DNA from: Bacteroidota bacterium
GTDB lineage: Bacteria > Bacteroidota > Bacteroidia > AKYH767-A > OLB10
Direction: 5' to 3'
NCBI GenBank assembly: GCA_963169675.1
Contig: CAUJFJ010000070.1
Coordinates: 1 to 39,873, forward strand
Length of the DNA stretch: 39,873 bases
Each line of letters starts with the position of its first letter. Position 1 is the stretch's first letter. Shown one piece after another: positions 18,901 through 25,871 of this stretch. The notes under the pieces are model-generated. The model did no database searches, had not been told where the DNA came from, and saw nothing but the letters and a program-made list of their open reading frames with translations. Both the position numbers and the translations under genes were made by a program.

Positions 18901-19753
18901 ACCTATTCAAAGCAGAAGAGCAGATTTTAAACCGAAAGCCTTTTTGCAGGAAGTAAGGAAAATTACTGCTGATCACGGTTGTCTTTTAATTTTTGATGAA
19001 GTCATCACCGGATTCCGTTTGCTTCCGGGAGGTGCCCAGGAATTTTATGATATTAAAGCCGATTTAGGAACTTATGGAAAAGTTGTCGGTGGTGGTATGC
19101 CAATTGGTGTTATTGCCGGCAAAAAAGAATATATGGATGCACTTGATGGTGGATTCTGGCAGTTTGGTGATGGTTCCGTTCCTGAAGTTGGAGTAACCTA
19201 TTTTGCCGGAACTTTTGTTCGTCACCCTCTTGCTCTTGCAGCTGCTAAAGCGGTATTGATTCATCTGAAGGAAAGAGGCATGTCTATCTACAATAAATTG
19301 AATGGTTATGCCGATAAATTATTAAGTACCGTGAATGCACATTGTTCAAAAACAGGTGCACCGTTTCACCTCGTAGGCTTTGGATCTTTATTCAAAGTTA
19401 AATGGGATGTGGAACAACCTTACGGAGAATTGTTATTCTTGTTGATGAGAGAAAAAGGCGTTCACATTTACGATGGTTTCCCTTGCTTCTTTACAGATGC
19501 ATTTACGGATGCTGATGTGGATTTTGTTATTAACGCATACATCTCATCTATCAATGAATTACAAGCTGCAGGGTTCTTGCCTTCAGGAAATCAAATTGTG
19601 CAACCTGCATCGAATGGAAAGCATACTGAAACTGTGGTAAATCAACCTCCGGTGCCGGGAGCTCGTTTAGGAAAAGGTCCTGATGGAAATCCCGGTTGGT
19701 TTGTTGCCGATCCTGAAAGACCGGGAAAATTTAGACAGGTTTTTACTTCGTAA
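12935..19753 (+). CDS. Hybrid NRPS-PKS synthetase: A-PCP-KS-AT-ACP-aminotransferase
   Basis: This 2272-residue megaenzyme has no N-terminal condensation domain, so it starts a chain. The adenylation domain (about 30-515; LFTSGSTGMPKG, YGPTE, SGKIDRK) has specificity residues read by eye as D-V-Q-F-I-A-H-V-V-K, a proline-type code. The carrier domain serine is S576. The ketosynthase (about 646-1070) has active-site C816 in HTACSTS, the ETHGTA His and the NFGHL His. The acyltransferase has GHSIGE with S1264 and HAFH, which is typical of malonyl-CoA. No ketoreductase or dehydratase follows. The ACP serine is S1603 (GMDS). A Gln/Met/Pro/Ala-rich linker (about 1640-1735) leads to a class III PLP aminotransferase with Lys2049 (GTYGKVVGGG). 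The tail contains GARLGKGPDGNPGWF. Inferred job: load Pro, add two carbons, aminate the beta-keto group. Confidence 0.95.
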   Translation: MIKLSATQLELLSKYNQTDVGLPMDKCLAPLFEEQCALTPQSIAVIHQEEQLTYEALNARSNQIANWLLSNGVKSNQLIGLCAERSVDLVAGVLGILKAGGAYVPFDPTYPSDRIAYMVAESDIKLVLTQKQFAQVFSGVDASVKFLDTEWSDFAASGSTNPNVKTSHDDLAYVLFTSGSTGMPKGVGMVQKALMNLIAWQKTIPHLDKSARTLQFSPISFDVSFQELFTTWTTGGALVLINDEMRLNAIKLLEFIQEYKIERLFLPFIALQHLAEVAVNSTIYPASLTDVITAGEQLQITRAVNSFFTKLPGCRLHNHYGPTETHVVTAYTLNGTPDSWPALPPIGVPIANTKIFILDEKLMPVAIGEQGELYVSGFALARGYINRPELTAERFLSSPFENSGFSRIYKTGDLGRYLSDGSIEYLGRADNQVKVRGYRIELGEVEIAISKNNAVAQVAVTVREDEPGDKRLVAYIVPSENSKLTVADIRKTISGNLPEYMMPSSFVFLNTLPKTPSGKIDRKSLPKPDEKRPEIGTLFVQAATPDEIAISRLWSKLLRIDRVGIDDNFFDLGGNSLLALQAIAILRQENGMDIPVVKLYQQPTVRGLLKALAGTTNQQSVFDKAQERFSKDANSNASSGKTVEDGIAIIGMSGRFPGADTVDQMWQNLLDGKETTSFFKDNEIDPFIDASVKNDPYYVKARGVISNADKFDAGFFAVNPRLAELMDPQQRVFLEVCWEALENSGYTAASYQGLIGVYAGMGNNTYYTNNVIHHKDAIERVGSFQVMVANEKDYIATRISHVMNLTGPGLSIHTACSTSLTAVATACQSLWNKQCDMAIAGGIAITSPVNSGHIYQEGGMFSEDGHTRSFDAGARGTVFSDGSGVVILKRYKEALADGDTIYAVIRGVGVNNDGSEKASFTAPSVEGQANVIAMAQASANVSPESISYIETHGTATPLGDPIEVEALTLAFRGGTDKKQFCAIGSVKSNFGHLTAAAGITGLIKTALALKHKVLPASIHYSSPNPAINFTDSPFFVNDKLTKWKDGETPRRAGVSSFGVGGTNVHIVVEEAPAALPSGPSRSKHLLLLSTKGKENLDVATANLQHALENNQGINIADSAYTLQTGRISFANRKFVVCDSHENAIQELKSRNPLRTSARSLESVSSGVAFMFPGQGSQYVGMGSSLYRDEIVFKEAIDRCAELLTPHLGIDIKTILYPVKGEEANSASKLQETWLTQPALFTIGYALSKLWMSWGIEPKALVGHSIGEFAAACIAGIMSLEDAVMLVANRGKLMQAQPKGSMLSVRMAASEVSNFLKDGCSIAAINGPNLCVISGNDEAISAIKIILESKEIVCKPLFTSHAFHSPMMDPIIGPFKKLVASVKLQMPSIPVVSTATGKWLTDEQAIDPAYWANHLRLPVHFADGIKEIWSKHEAMFLLEMGPRNTATMLARQQATDLKKQFAAPSLPDNCEADAEWVSMLSAIGQLWLAGISISWNEFYALENRKHVPLPTYPFERKRYWVDPLVPATQVNTFHAYQPFADSNNNFNQEVSNIELTNSTPIFMSTTLRKDRIVSELRNVMEEASGIELAGADENSSFMELGMDSLFLTQAALTISKKYGTKITFRQLNESFSSLAALATHIDQQLPAEAAPVAAPAMQPSANMQQPQPVYNAPMPQVTAGNQSNMQWLITQQLQVMQQQLAMMSGMPQQAAPVMQHAKPSPAPVASSSPVSGNGVADKKLNIAEVSENEKAELAKPFGAIARIEKAVSSELSADQQKWMAEFTRRYNAKTAKSKSYTQDHRAHLADPRVVTGFKPTIKELIYQMVVDRSNGCRVWDIDGNEYVDVLNGFGSNFLGYGSPVIMKAVEEQLKNGIELGPQHPLAGEVAKMICDFTSYDRAGFCNTGSEAVLGAMRIARTVTGKSTIVCFNGSYHGINDEVIVRGTKKLKSFPAAAGILPESVENMLVLDYGTDETLEIIRQRADEIAAVMVEPIQSRRADFKPKAFLQEVRKITADHGCLLIFDEVITGFRLLPGGAQEFYDIKADLGTYGKVVGGGMPIGVIAGKKEYMDALDGGFWQFGDGSVPEVGVTYFAGTFVRHPLALAAAKAVLIHLKERGMSIYNKLNGYADKLLSTVNAHCSKTGAPFHLVGFGSLFKVKWDVEQPYGELLFLLMREKGVHIYDGFPCFFTDAFTDADVDFVINAYISSINELQAAGFLPSGNQIVQPASNGKHTETVVNQPPVPGARLGKGPDGNPGWFVADPERPGKFRQVFTS

Positions 19754-19771
19754 TATATTTATTTAGATTTT

Positions 19772-22700
19772 ATGCCAGCAGATAGTAAACAACAATTGGT
19801 TTTTCAACAGGTAGATTTCGATCCGTTTCAGTCTTCATTGCCTGTTCGGATTGCTACTACTCAGGCGCAGCGCGAAATCTGGACAAACGTCCAGTTTGGT
19901 GGCCATGCTGCCAGTTGTGCATATAACGAATCTGTGTCGTTACACCTTGAAGGTGATTTCAATTTTTCTGCAATTGTAAAAGCTGTTGATCAGTTGTTTG
20001 AAAGACATGATGCGCTTCGCTCTGTTTTTAGTGACGACGGTATGTTTTTTACGATTGAAGAAAAAGTTAGTATTGATGTTGCTTTCATTGATTTATCTAA
20101 TGAAAAATCGGTTATTATAGATGACCGGATTCAGCAAATTCTGGATGGCGAAGCTGAACATGAATTCGATCTGGCGAAGGGACCATTAGGCAAAATCAGT
20201 GTGATTAAAATTGGACCTTCACGACATCAACTGATCCTGACTTTTCATCACATTGTTTGTGATGGTTGGTCACTTGGTATTATGATGCAGGATCTTGGTA
20301 AGATGTATACTGCCATTGTTAAAGGCGAAGTGTATAATGAACCTCCTGCAATTTCTTATGCAGTTTATTCTGCTGAGGAAGAAGAATATCTTAAAGGTAG
20401 TCAACACACCACAGTAGAGCAATATTGGATCGACCAATATAAGAATGATATCCCTGCAATGGAAATGCCGGTGAATCATCAAAGACCTCCTCTAAGAACT
20501 TACAATGCCAAAAGAATTGATGTTGAAGTAGGTTCTGATGTGGTTGAAACCATTAAAAAAATTGGTGCCAAACAAGGTGTTTCATTTGTAGCAACATTGG
20601 TGGCTGCATTCGAAATATTTATGTACCGTATCACGGGAAGTGCCGATATTGTTGTTGGTTTAGCCGCTGCCGGTCAGGCTGAAGATGGAAAAGATAGTTT
20701 GGTCGGACATTGTGTTAATTTACTGCCGTTAAGAAGTAAGATTAACCCGGTTGTCTCTTTTAATCAATATTTAAAAGAAAGAAAATCGTTGATTTTGGAT
20801 GCTTACGATCACCAACGATATACGTTTGGTAGTCTCATTCAAAAATTAAATATTCCCCGTGATCCGGGACGTATTCCTTTGGTTCCTGTTTCTTTTAACG
20901 TAGATCTAGGCATTACTAATGGGGTCCACTTTGAAGGATGTACTTATCACTTTACTACGAATGCGAGACATTACGAAAACTTTGAACTATTTGTAAATGC
21001 CGCCGGATCCGGTAAAGATCTTACTCTTGAATGTACTTTCAATACAGATCTCTTTGATGAAAATTACATGCAGCTCAGGGCTGAAGAGTTTGTGGAATTG
21101 CTGAAAGGCTTTGCCTCTAATCCAGATAAAGAAATAGGTTTTGTAAATCTATTAACCGGTGCTGAACAAAAGTGGATATCACAAGACTGGCAAGGTCCGG
21201 TCGCAGATTTCCCTTCTGAAAAATGCCTTCATCAATTATTCGAAAGTGTAGCTTTTAGTGCTCCAGATAAAGTAGCGCTTCGGTACAAAGACATTTCCTG
21301 GAGTTATCAGCAACTTAATACTGAATCTGATAAACTCGCAGTTTATCTTCAAGCTCAGGGGTTGAAGCCGGGAACAATGGTTGCCGTTTTCATGGAACGC
21401 TGCCCTGAATTGCTGGTGTCACTTCTTGGAATTCTTAAGGCAGGTGGAGCTTATGTCCCTGTCGATCTTTCATATCCCGCCGACCGTATTGCCTATCTCC
21501 TTTCTGATGCTAATGCATCACTGATTATATCTTCTCAATTGCATGAAGATAAACTTCAGGGAATAAACACAAAAATTTTAGTCAAGGAAAAATTTAGTTC
21601 TTTCCCAGATAATAAGCCTGAATCAGTTCATGTAAATTCAACTGACCTTGCTTATGTAATTTATACTTCCGGTTCTACCGGGAAACCAAAAGGTGTAGCT
21701 ATTGAACATCGAAGTGCAGTCAATTATATCACCTGGTGTAACAGGTTTTACTTTGGTGATAAAGAATATGGAAACTTTGGATTATATAGTTCATTGTCGT
21801 TCGATCTGACTGTCACCAGTATATTTTGTACGCTAACATCAGGAAAAATTCTTACTATTTTTGATCAGAATGCCGAAGTTTCTTCCATACTGGAAGATTC
21901 ATTCAGCAATAAAACCACAGTAGATGTAATAAAACTAACTCCTGCACATATTCTTTTGCTGGAGAACTTAAATTTACGTTCCGATAAAATTAAGAAGGCT
22001 ATAGTTGGGGGAGAAGAATTGACCCCGAGACATGTTGAGATATTGCGTAAAATTTCTCCTTCAATAGAAATTATCAACGAATATGGTCCTACTGAAGCTA
22101 CAGTTGGTTGTATTATTAAGGATGTGATTACTCCGCAGGATGCAACTACTATTGGTAAACCAATCGATAATACTCAGGTTTATATTCTTGATAGTAATTA
22201 CCAAATGCTGCCTCCTGGTATTCCGGGTCGGTTGTTTATTGGTGGCGCCGGATTAGCAAGGTATTATCACAATCGTCCTGATCTCACAGCTGAGAAGTTT
22301 GTCGCTGTTGATACAGGTAACGGATTGGAGTTTTTGTATGATTCCGGAGACTTGTCACGGTTCAGATTAAACGGCGATATTGACTTTTTAGGACGTGTGG
22401 ATAATCAGGTAAAAATACGAGGTTATCGAATAGAGCTTGGCGAAATTGAAAATCTGCTAATTGCTCACCCCGGAGTTAAAGAGCAATTAGTAATGGCTCG
22501 TGAAGATGTTCCGGGTGAGAAGAAAATTGTGGCTTATGTTGTAAGTAAGCCGGGGAACACATTGGATGCTGTTATACTGAGAGATTATTTAAAACAGGAA
22601 ATCCCTGATTATATGGTTCCTGCTTCTTTTGTTTTTCTCGAATCTATGCCTTTAACGGTAAATGGTAAAATCGACAGAAAAGCACTGCCTGCTCCCGATG

Positions 22701-23848
22701 TTACACATGTGAAATCTTCTGCAGGCTATGAAGAACCAAAAACGTCTATGGAAGAAGTTTTGGCGAATATCTGGTGCAGTGTTTTAGGTCTCGATAAAAT
22801 TGGACGAAACGATAATTTCTTCGAATTGGGAGGACACTCTATCATTGGAGTGAAAATGTTTAATGAAGTTGAAAAGCAACTGGGAATTAAAGTTCAGCTT
22901 TCTGTAATTTTCAGGTCACCGACTATTGCAGAATTGGCTGAAATATTAAATGGCGAAGCCGGATCAAGATCATGGTCTTGTTTGGTACCATTAAAGGAGT
23001 CAGGAAGCAAACGACCACTATTCTGTATTCACATGCATAATGGTAATGTGCATCGTTGGAGAGTTTTGGTAAAACACATGGATGCCGATCAGCCTGTTTA
23101 TGCTATACAGCCAAAAGGTTTGGATGATAGACAACAGCCACATACTACCATTGAAGAGATGGCTGCACATTATATTTCGGTTATTAAAGAAGTTCAACCT
23201 TCCGGACCTTATAATTTAATTGGTTTATGCTTTAGTGGAATGGTTGTTTTTGAAATGGCTTCAATGCTGCAGGCAAATGGAGAAAAAGTTGAATTTCTGG
23301 CAATGGTAAATAACTATGCACCACCTGAAAATGCCACGATTTATAAAGTTAAATCGGAACTTAATAAGTTCATGAAGATGGAAATCGGGGAGAAGTTTAA
23401 TTATGCAGTGGAGAAGAATATGAATCTTGGCAAAAAATTACTCTTTAAAGCCAGAAAGTTCATTCCGGGAGATTCAGAAAATACTATTAAGGAAGTTCAA
23501 ATTGATGAAACTGTTGAATCTGTAGGAAATGATTTAAGAACTATTCATTCAGTAGCATTGTTAAATTATCACCCTGTTCATGTTTATTCCGGTGATTTGG
23601 TCATTTTCCGTACCGCCGATCCGATTGAGGCATTTTACAATGAAACGCTTGGTTGGGATCGTTTGGTGACCGGTAAAATAGAAACTACCATTATTGAAGG
23701 TTGTAATAATGACACTATAATAACAGATGAGCCCTATAATGCAGTAATGGCCCTGAAAATCAGAGAATACCTTACCGGAAGGGCTGATAATGAGTCAGAT
23801 TCAGGTAATAATCGTCAAAATGGTATGTTCTCAGCAGCATTGTTGTAA
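19772..23848 (+). CDS. NRPS: C-A-PCP-TE with atypical thioesterase
   Basis: This 1358-residue termination module lies 18 bases after the first synthetase. The condensation domain (about 20-450) has an intact HHIVCDG motif (H159, H160, D164, G165). The adenylation domain (about 480-980; YTSGSTGKPKG, YGPTE, NGKIDRK) has residues read as D-L-T-K-I-G-E-V-G-K, one conservative change from the classic Asn code. The carrier serine is S1023 (GGHS). The C-terminal thioesterase-like domain (about 1060-1340) has GLCFSG with C1153 where Ser is usual, Asn1180 at the position of the catalytic Asp (27 residues later, as in surfactin TE), and G-C-N-N (1310-1313) where a Gly-x-His is expected. Inferred job: join the upstream beta-amino acyl unit to Asn and release the product, unless the TE is inactive. 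Confidence 0.94.
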   Translation: MPADSKQQLVFQQVDFDPFQSSLPVRIATTQAQREIWTNVQFGGHAASCAYNESVSLHLEGDFNFSAIVKAVDQLFERHDALRSVFSDDGMFFTIEEKVSIDVAFIDLSNEKSVIIDDRIQQILDGEAEHEFDLAKGPLGKISVIKIGPSRHQLILTFHHIVCDGWSLGIMMQDLGKMYTAIVKGEVYNEPPAISYAVYSAEEEEYLKGSQHTTVEQYWIDQYKNDIPAMEMPVNHQRPPLRTYNAKRIDVEVGSDVVETIKKIGAKQGVSFVATLVAAFEIFMYRITGSADIVVGLAAAGQAEDGKDSLVGHCVNLLPLRSKINPVVSFNQYLKERKSLILDAYDHQRYTFGSLIQKLNIPRDPGRIPLVPVSFNVDLGITNGVHFEGCTYHFTTNARHYENFELFVNAAGSGKDLTLECTFNTDLFDENYMQLRAEEFVELLKGFASNPDKEIGFVNLLTGAEQKWISQDWQGPVADFPSEKCLHQLFESVAFSAPDKVALRYKDISWSYQQLNTESDKLAVYLQAQGLKPGTMVAVFMERCPELLVSLLGILKAGGAYVPVDLSYPADRIAYLLSDANASLIISSQLHEDKLQGINTKILVKEKFSSFPDNKPESVHVNSTDLAYVIYTSGSTGKPKGVAIEHRSAVNYITWCNRFYFGDKEYGNFGLYSSLSFDLTVTSIFCTLTSGKILTIFDQNAEVSSILEDSFSNKTTVDVIKLTPAHILLLENLNLRSDKIKKAIVGGEELTPRHVEILRKISPSIEIINEYGPTEATVGCIIKDVITPQDATTIGKPIDNTQVYILDSNYQMLPPGIPGRLFIGGAGLARYYHNRPDLTAEKFVAVDTGNGLEFLYDSGDLSRFRLNGDIDFLGRVDNQVKIRGYRIELGEIENLLIAHPGVKEQLVMAREDVPGEKKIVAYVVSKPGNTLDAVILRDYLKQEIPDYMVPASFVFLESMPLTVNGKIDRKALPAPDVTHVKSSAGYEEPKTSMEEVLANIWCSVLGLDKIGRNDNFFELGGHSIIGVKMFNEVEKQLGIKVQLSVIFRSPTIAELAEILNGEAGSRSWSCLVPLKESGSKRPLFCIHMHNGNVHRWRVLVKHMDADQPVYAIQPKGLDDRQQPHTTIEEMAAHYISVIKEVQPSGPYNLIGLCFSGMVVFEMASMLQANGEKVEFLAMVNNYAPPENATIYKVKSELNKFMKMEIGEKFNYAVEKNMNLGKKLLFKARKFIPGDSENTIKEVQIDETVESVGNDLRTIHSVALLNYHPVHVYSGDLVIFRTADPIEAFYNETLGWDRLVTGKIETTIIEGCNNDTIITDEPYNAVMALKIREYLTGRADNESDSGNNRQNGMFSAALL

Positions 23849-23886
23849 TATTGCTGAATTATTAGATCAATAAATTCTGTCCTTGT

Positions 23887-24654
23887 ATGAACATTCATTT
23901 CAAAAATTTAAAAGAAATCAGCAAGGAGCATCAGTTACCTCAAAAAGGTAACCTTGCCGGTGAAGTTCATGTTTGGTGTCACACCATTCATTACGACGAT
24001 CCTTTTCTTCGGGAAGCTCCTTTTTTGCTTGCCGAGAGTGAATTGGAAAGAGCAAAGAGATATCATTTTGAAAAAGATCGCAGAGTTTATGAATCTGGAC
24101 ATGTTTTTATAAGAAAGATCCTTTCCCATTATACAGGAATTAATGCCGAAAAACTGGAACTTACTCCAATTGTGAATCAGAAGCCGGTATTAATGAATGC
24201 GCCATTCAAAATTCATTTTAATATCTCACATTCCGGAAATAAAATTATTGTAGCAGTTGGATTTGTATCTGACGTAGGAATTGACATCGAAAAGGTTATT
24301 CCCGATTTTGATACTGACGGTTTTGCCGAAGCAAACTATCATGCAAATGAACAAAAGCACCTTAGTGAATTGAATGGTGAAGATGAAGTTGATTATTTTT
24401 ATTGCATTTGGACAAGAAAAGAAGCATGGCTTAAATTAACAGGCGAGGGAATAAATGATCAACTGAAAGAGCTCGATTTTTCTGGCAAGGATGGCAAAGT
24501 TCATTCTTTGAAACCACATGGACATCATGAATTATTCATGACTTCCTGGAAAGATGGCAGCGAATATATTGCGACTCTGGCGGCATATGCTCCCCTGAAT
24601 GACACTAAATTTTTTCAGTCCGATTTATTAATACAGGACTTCACACCAATCTAA
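23887..24654 (+). CDS. Sfp-type 4'-phosphopantetheinyl transferase
   Basis: This enzyme converts apo carrier domains to holo form by attaching phosphopantetheine from CoA. The 255-residue length is that of the two-lobed Sfp/Gsp class and not of AcpS. Motifs are a basic patch RRVYESGHVFIRKIL, FNISHSGN (about residues 115-122), the Mg-binding VGIDIEKV (about 133-140) and FYCIWTRKEAWLKLTGEG (about 174-191) with the W-x-x-KEA signature. It begins 38 bases after the second synthetase gene and is presumably its dedicated activator, for the carrier serines S576 and S1603 of the first synthetase and S1023 of the second. The next gene is convergent, so this ends the cluster. Confidence 0.95.
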   Translation: MNIHFKNLKEISKEHQLPQKGNLAGEVHVWCHTIHYDDPFLREAPFLLAESELERAKRYHFEKDRRVYESGHVFIRKILSHYTGINAEKLELTPIVNQKPVLMNAPFKIHFNISHSGNKIIVAVGFVSDVGIDIEKVIPDFDTDGFAEANYHANEQKHLSELNGEDEVDYFYCIWTRKEAWLKLTGEGINDQLKELDFSGKDGKVHSLKPHGHHELFMTSWKDGSEYIATLAAYAPLNDTKFFQSDLLIQDFTPI

Positions 24655-24699
24655 CGAAGTTGATTTTAATTGGGAACTAAAAGGAGGAAGCCCGTCCGT

Positions 24700-25395
24700 T
24701 TATTTGGAACCAACTTTTACCACTTGTGTGCTTCCATGACAGCAGCTGTTTTCTTTCATGGTATAACCACGGTAAATGAACAGTAATCCCAAAGCTATCA
24801 TAAGCACAGGAGCGGCTTTTGAAATATAAAGCCTTACTTTGTTCCCGGTGAATTTACCAAATGCGGCAACCATCATCATGGCTGGAAAAGTCCCTAAGCC
24901 GAAAAGCACCATGTAGCCCGCCCCTTCAATTGGTGATTGTGTAGCAGCTGCACCTGCCATTGCCAGATAAACAAATCCACATGGAAGAATTCCATTGGCC
25001 AATCCCGCTGTGAATAGGCCAGCGTAACTTTTTTGCTTTACTATTTTACTGAAAATGGATTTGATAAATTTATTTATTGCCAATGTGATTTTTGGGGCCC
25101 CGCTTCGCATCGGAACATAATTAATAAGTATAACTCCAAGTACCATCAATATCCCAATGGTAATAGAAAAACTCTTTTGAAAACCTGCCATGAGTAAGGT
25201 ATGGCCGGCAAGTCCAGCTAATAAACCTAGTATGCCGTAAGTTACTATTCTTCCTAAATTGTAAACTGATCTACCTGCAAGAAATTTTAAATTATTTTCA
25301 CCTCCGCCCGATAAAGCCAAAGCTATTGGTCCACACATGGTGACACAATGAAAGCTGCCTAAGAAGCCAATTGCCAGAGAGGTTAAACTGAACAT
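24700..25395 (-). CDS. Sulfite exporter TauE/SafE-like membrane protein of the cbb3 locus
   Basis: This 231-residue protein has about six membrane helices and begins MFSLTSLAIGFLGSFHCVTMCGPIAL. The CVTMCGP motif in the first helix is typical of the DsbD_2/UreH-like subgroup found next to cbb3 oxidase genes. A second motif, ANGILPCGFVYLA, lies in mid-protein. The short C-terminal tail holds a Cys-Cys-His (SCCHG). It follows ccoH by two bases and is the last gene of the oxidase locus, which suggests help in oxidase maturation, possibly copper or redox related. The sulfite-exporter label is inherited from family naming and should not be taken as function. Confidence 0.82.
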   Translation of the reverse strand: MFSLTSLAIGFLGSFHCVTMCGPIALALSGGGENNLKFLAGRSVYNLGRIVTYGILGLLAGLAGHTLLMAGFQKSFSITIGILMVLGVILINYVPMRSGAPKITLAINKFIKSIFSKIVKQKSYAGLFTAGLANGILPCGFVYLAMAGAAATQSPIEGAGYMVLFGLGTFPAMMMVAAFGKFTGNKVRLYISKAAPVLMIALGLLFIYRGYTMKENSCCHGSTQVVKVGSK

Positions 25396-25397
25396 AA

Positions 25398-25841
25398 CTA
25401 TCGGATTACTATTTGTTTTTCTGAGTAATATCCGGAACCATCAACTTCGTAATCAACTTTAATACGGTACATACCTTTTGATAAAGAAGTTGTGTTTATA
25501 ATCTGTTTCATTTCCTTATCAGGAGTAATTTCAATAGTCTGGTCTTTTGATTTATCCGAAGGGCGGAATATATTAATTGCACCGGTAATTGTTTTGTTTT
25601 GCAGGTCGCTAGGGTAGGTTATGATTATGCCTGCATCAGAATAGTCAATGCTTAATGCCGAGGTAAGCTCATTGTTACGATTTATACTTTCTATTTTGTC
25701 CTGGAATTTTAATTCCTGTGCATAGTAGTCAGGTGTTACCAGATCTACTTTTTCATTCATGCTTCTTGTTACGAAGTATATTATTAATCCTGCAAATCCT
25801 ACATACAGAAACATTACACGATATCCCCAGCTTATTTTCAT
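25398..25841 (-). CDS. ccoH: FixH/CcoH-like cbb3 oxidase assembly protein
   Basis: This 147-residue protein has one N-terminal membrane anchor (YRVMFLYVGFAGLIIYFVTR, residues about 7-26) and an extracytoplasmic domain. The domain includes the VTPDYYAQELKFQDKIESINRN segment characteristic of FixH (Asp-Tyr-Tyr, then a helical stretch) and an immunoglobulin-like remainder. CcoH is known to stabilise the cbb3 oxidase during assembly. It is placed between ccoG and the TauE/SafE-like gene, 30 bases after ccoG, in one transcriptional run. Confidence 0.88.
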   Translation of the reverse strand: MKISWGYRVMFLYVGFAGLIIYFVTRSMNEKVDLVTPDYYAQELKFQDKIESINRNNELTSALSIDYSDAGIIITYPSDLQNKTITGAINIFRPSDKSKDQTIEITPDKEMKQIINTTSLSKGMYRIKVDYEVDGSGYYSEKQIVIR

Positions 25842-25871
25842 TTTATTTAGTGTTAAAAATATTAGTTCAAT

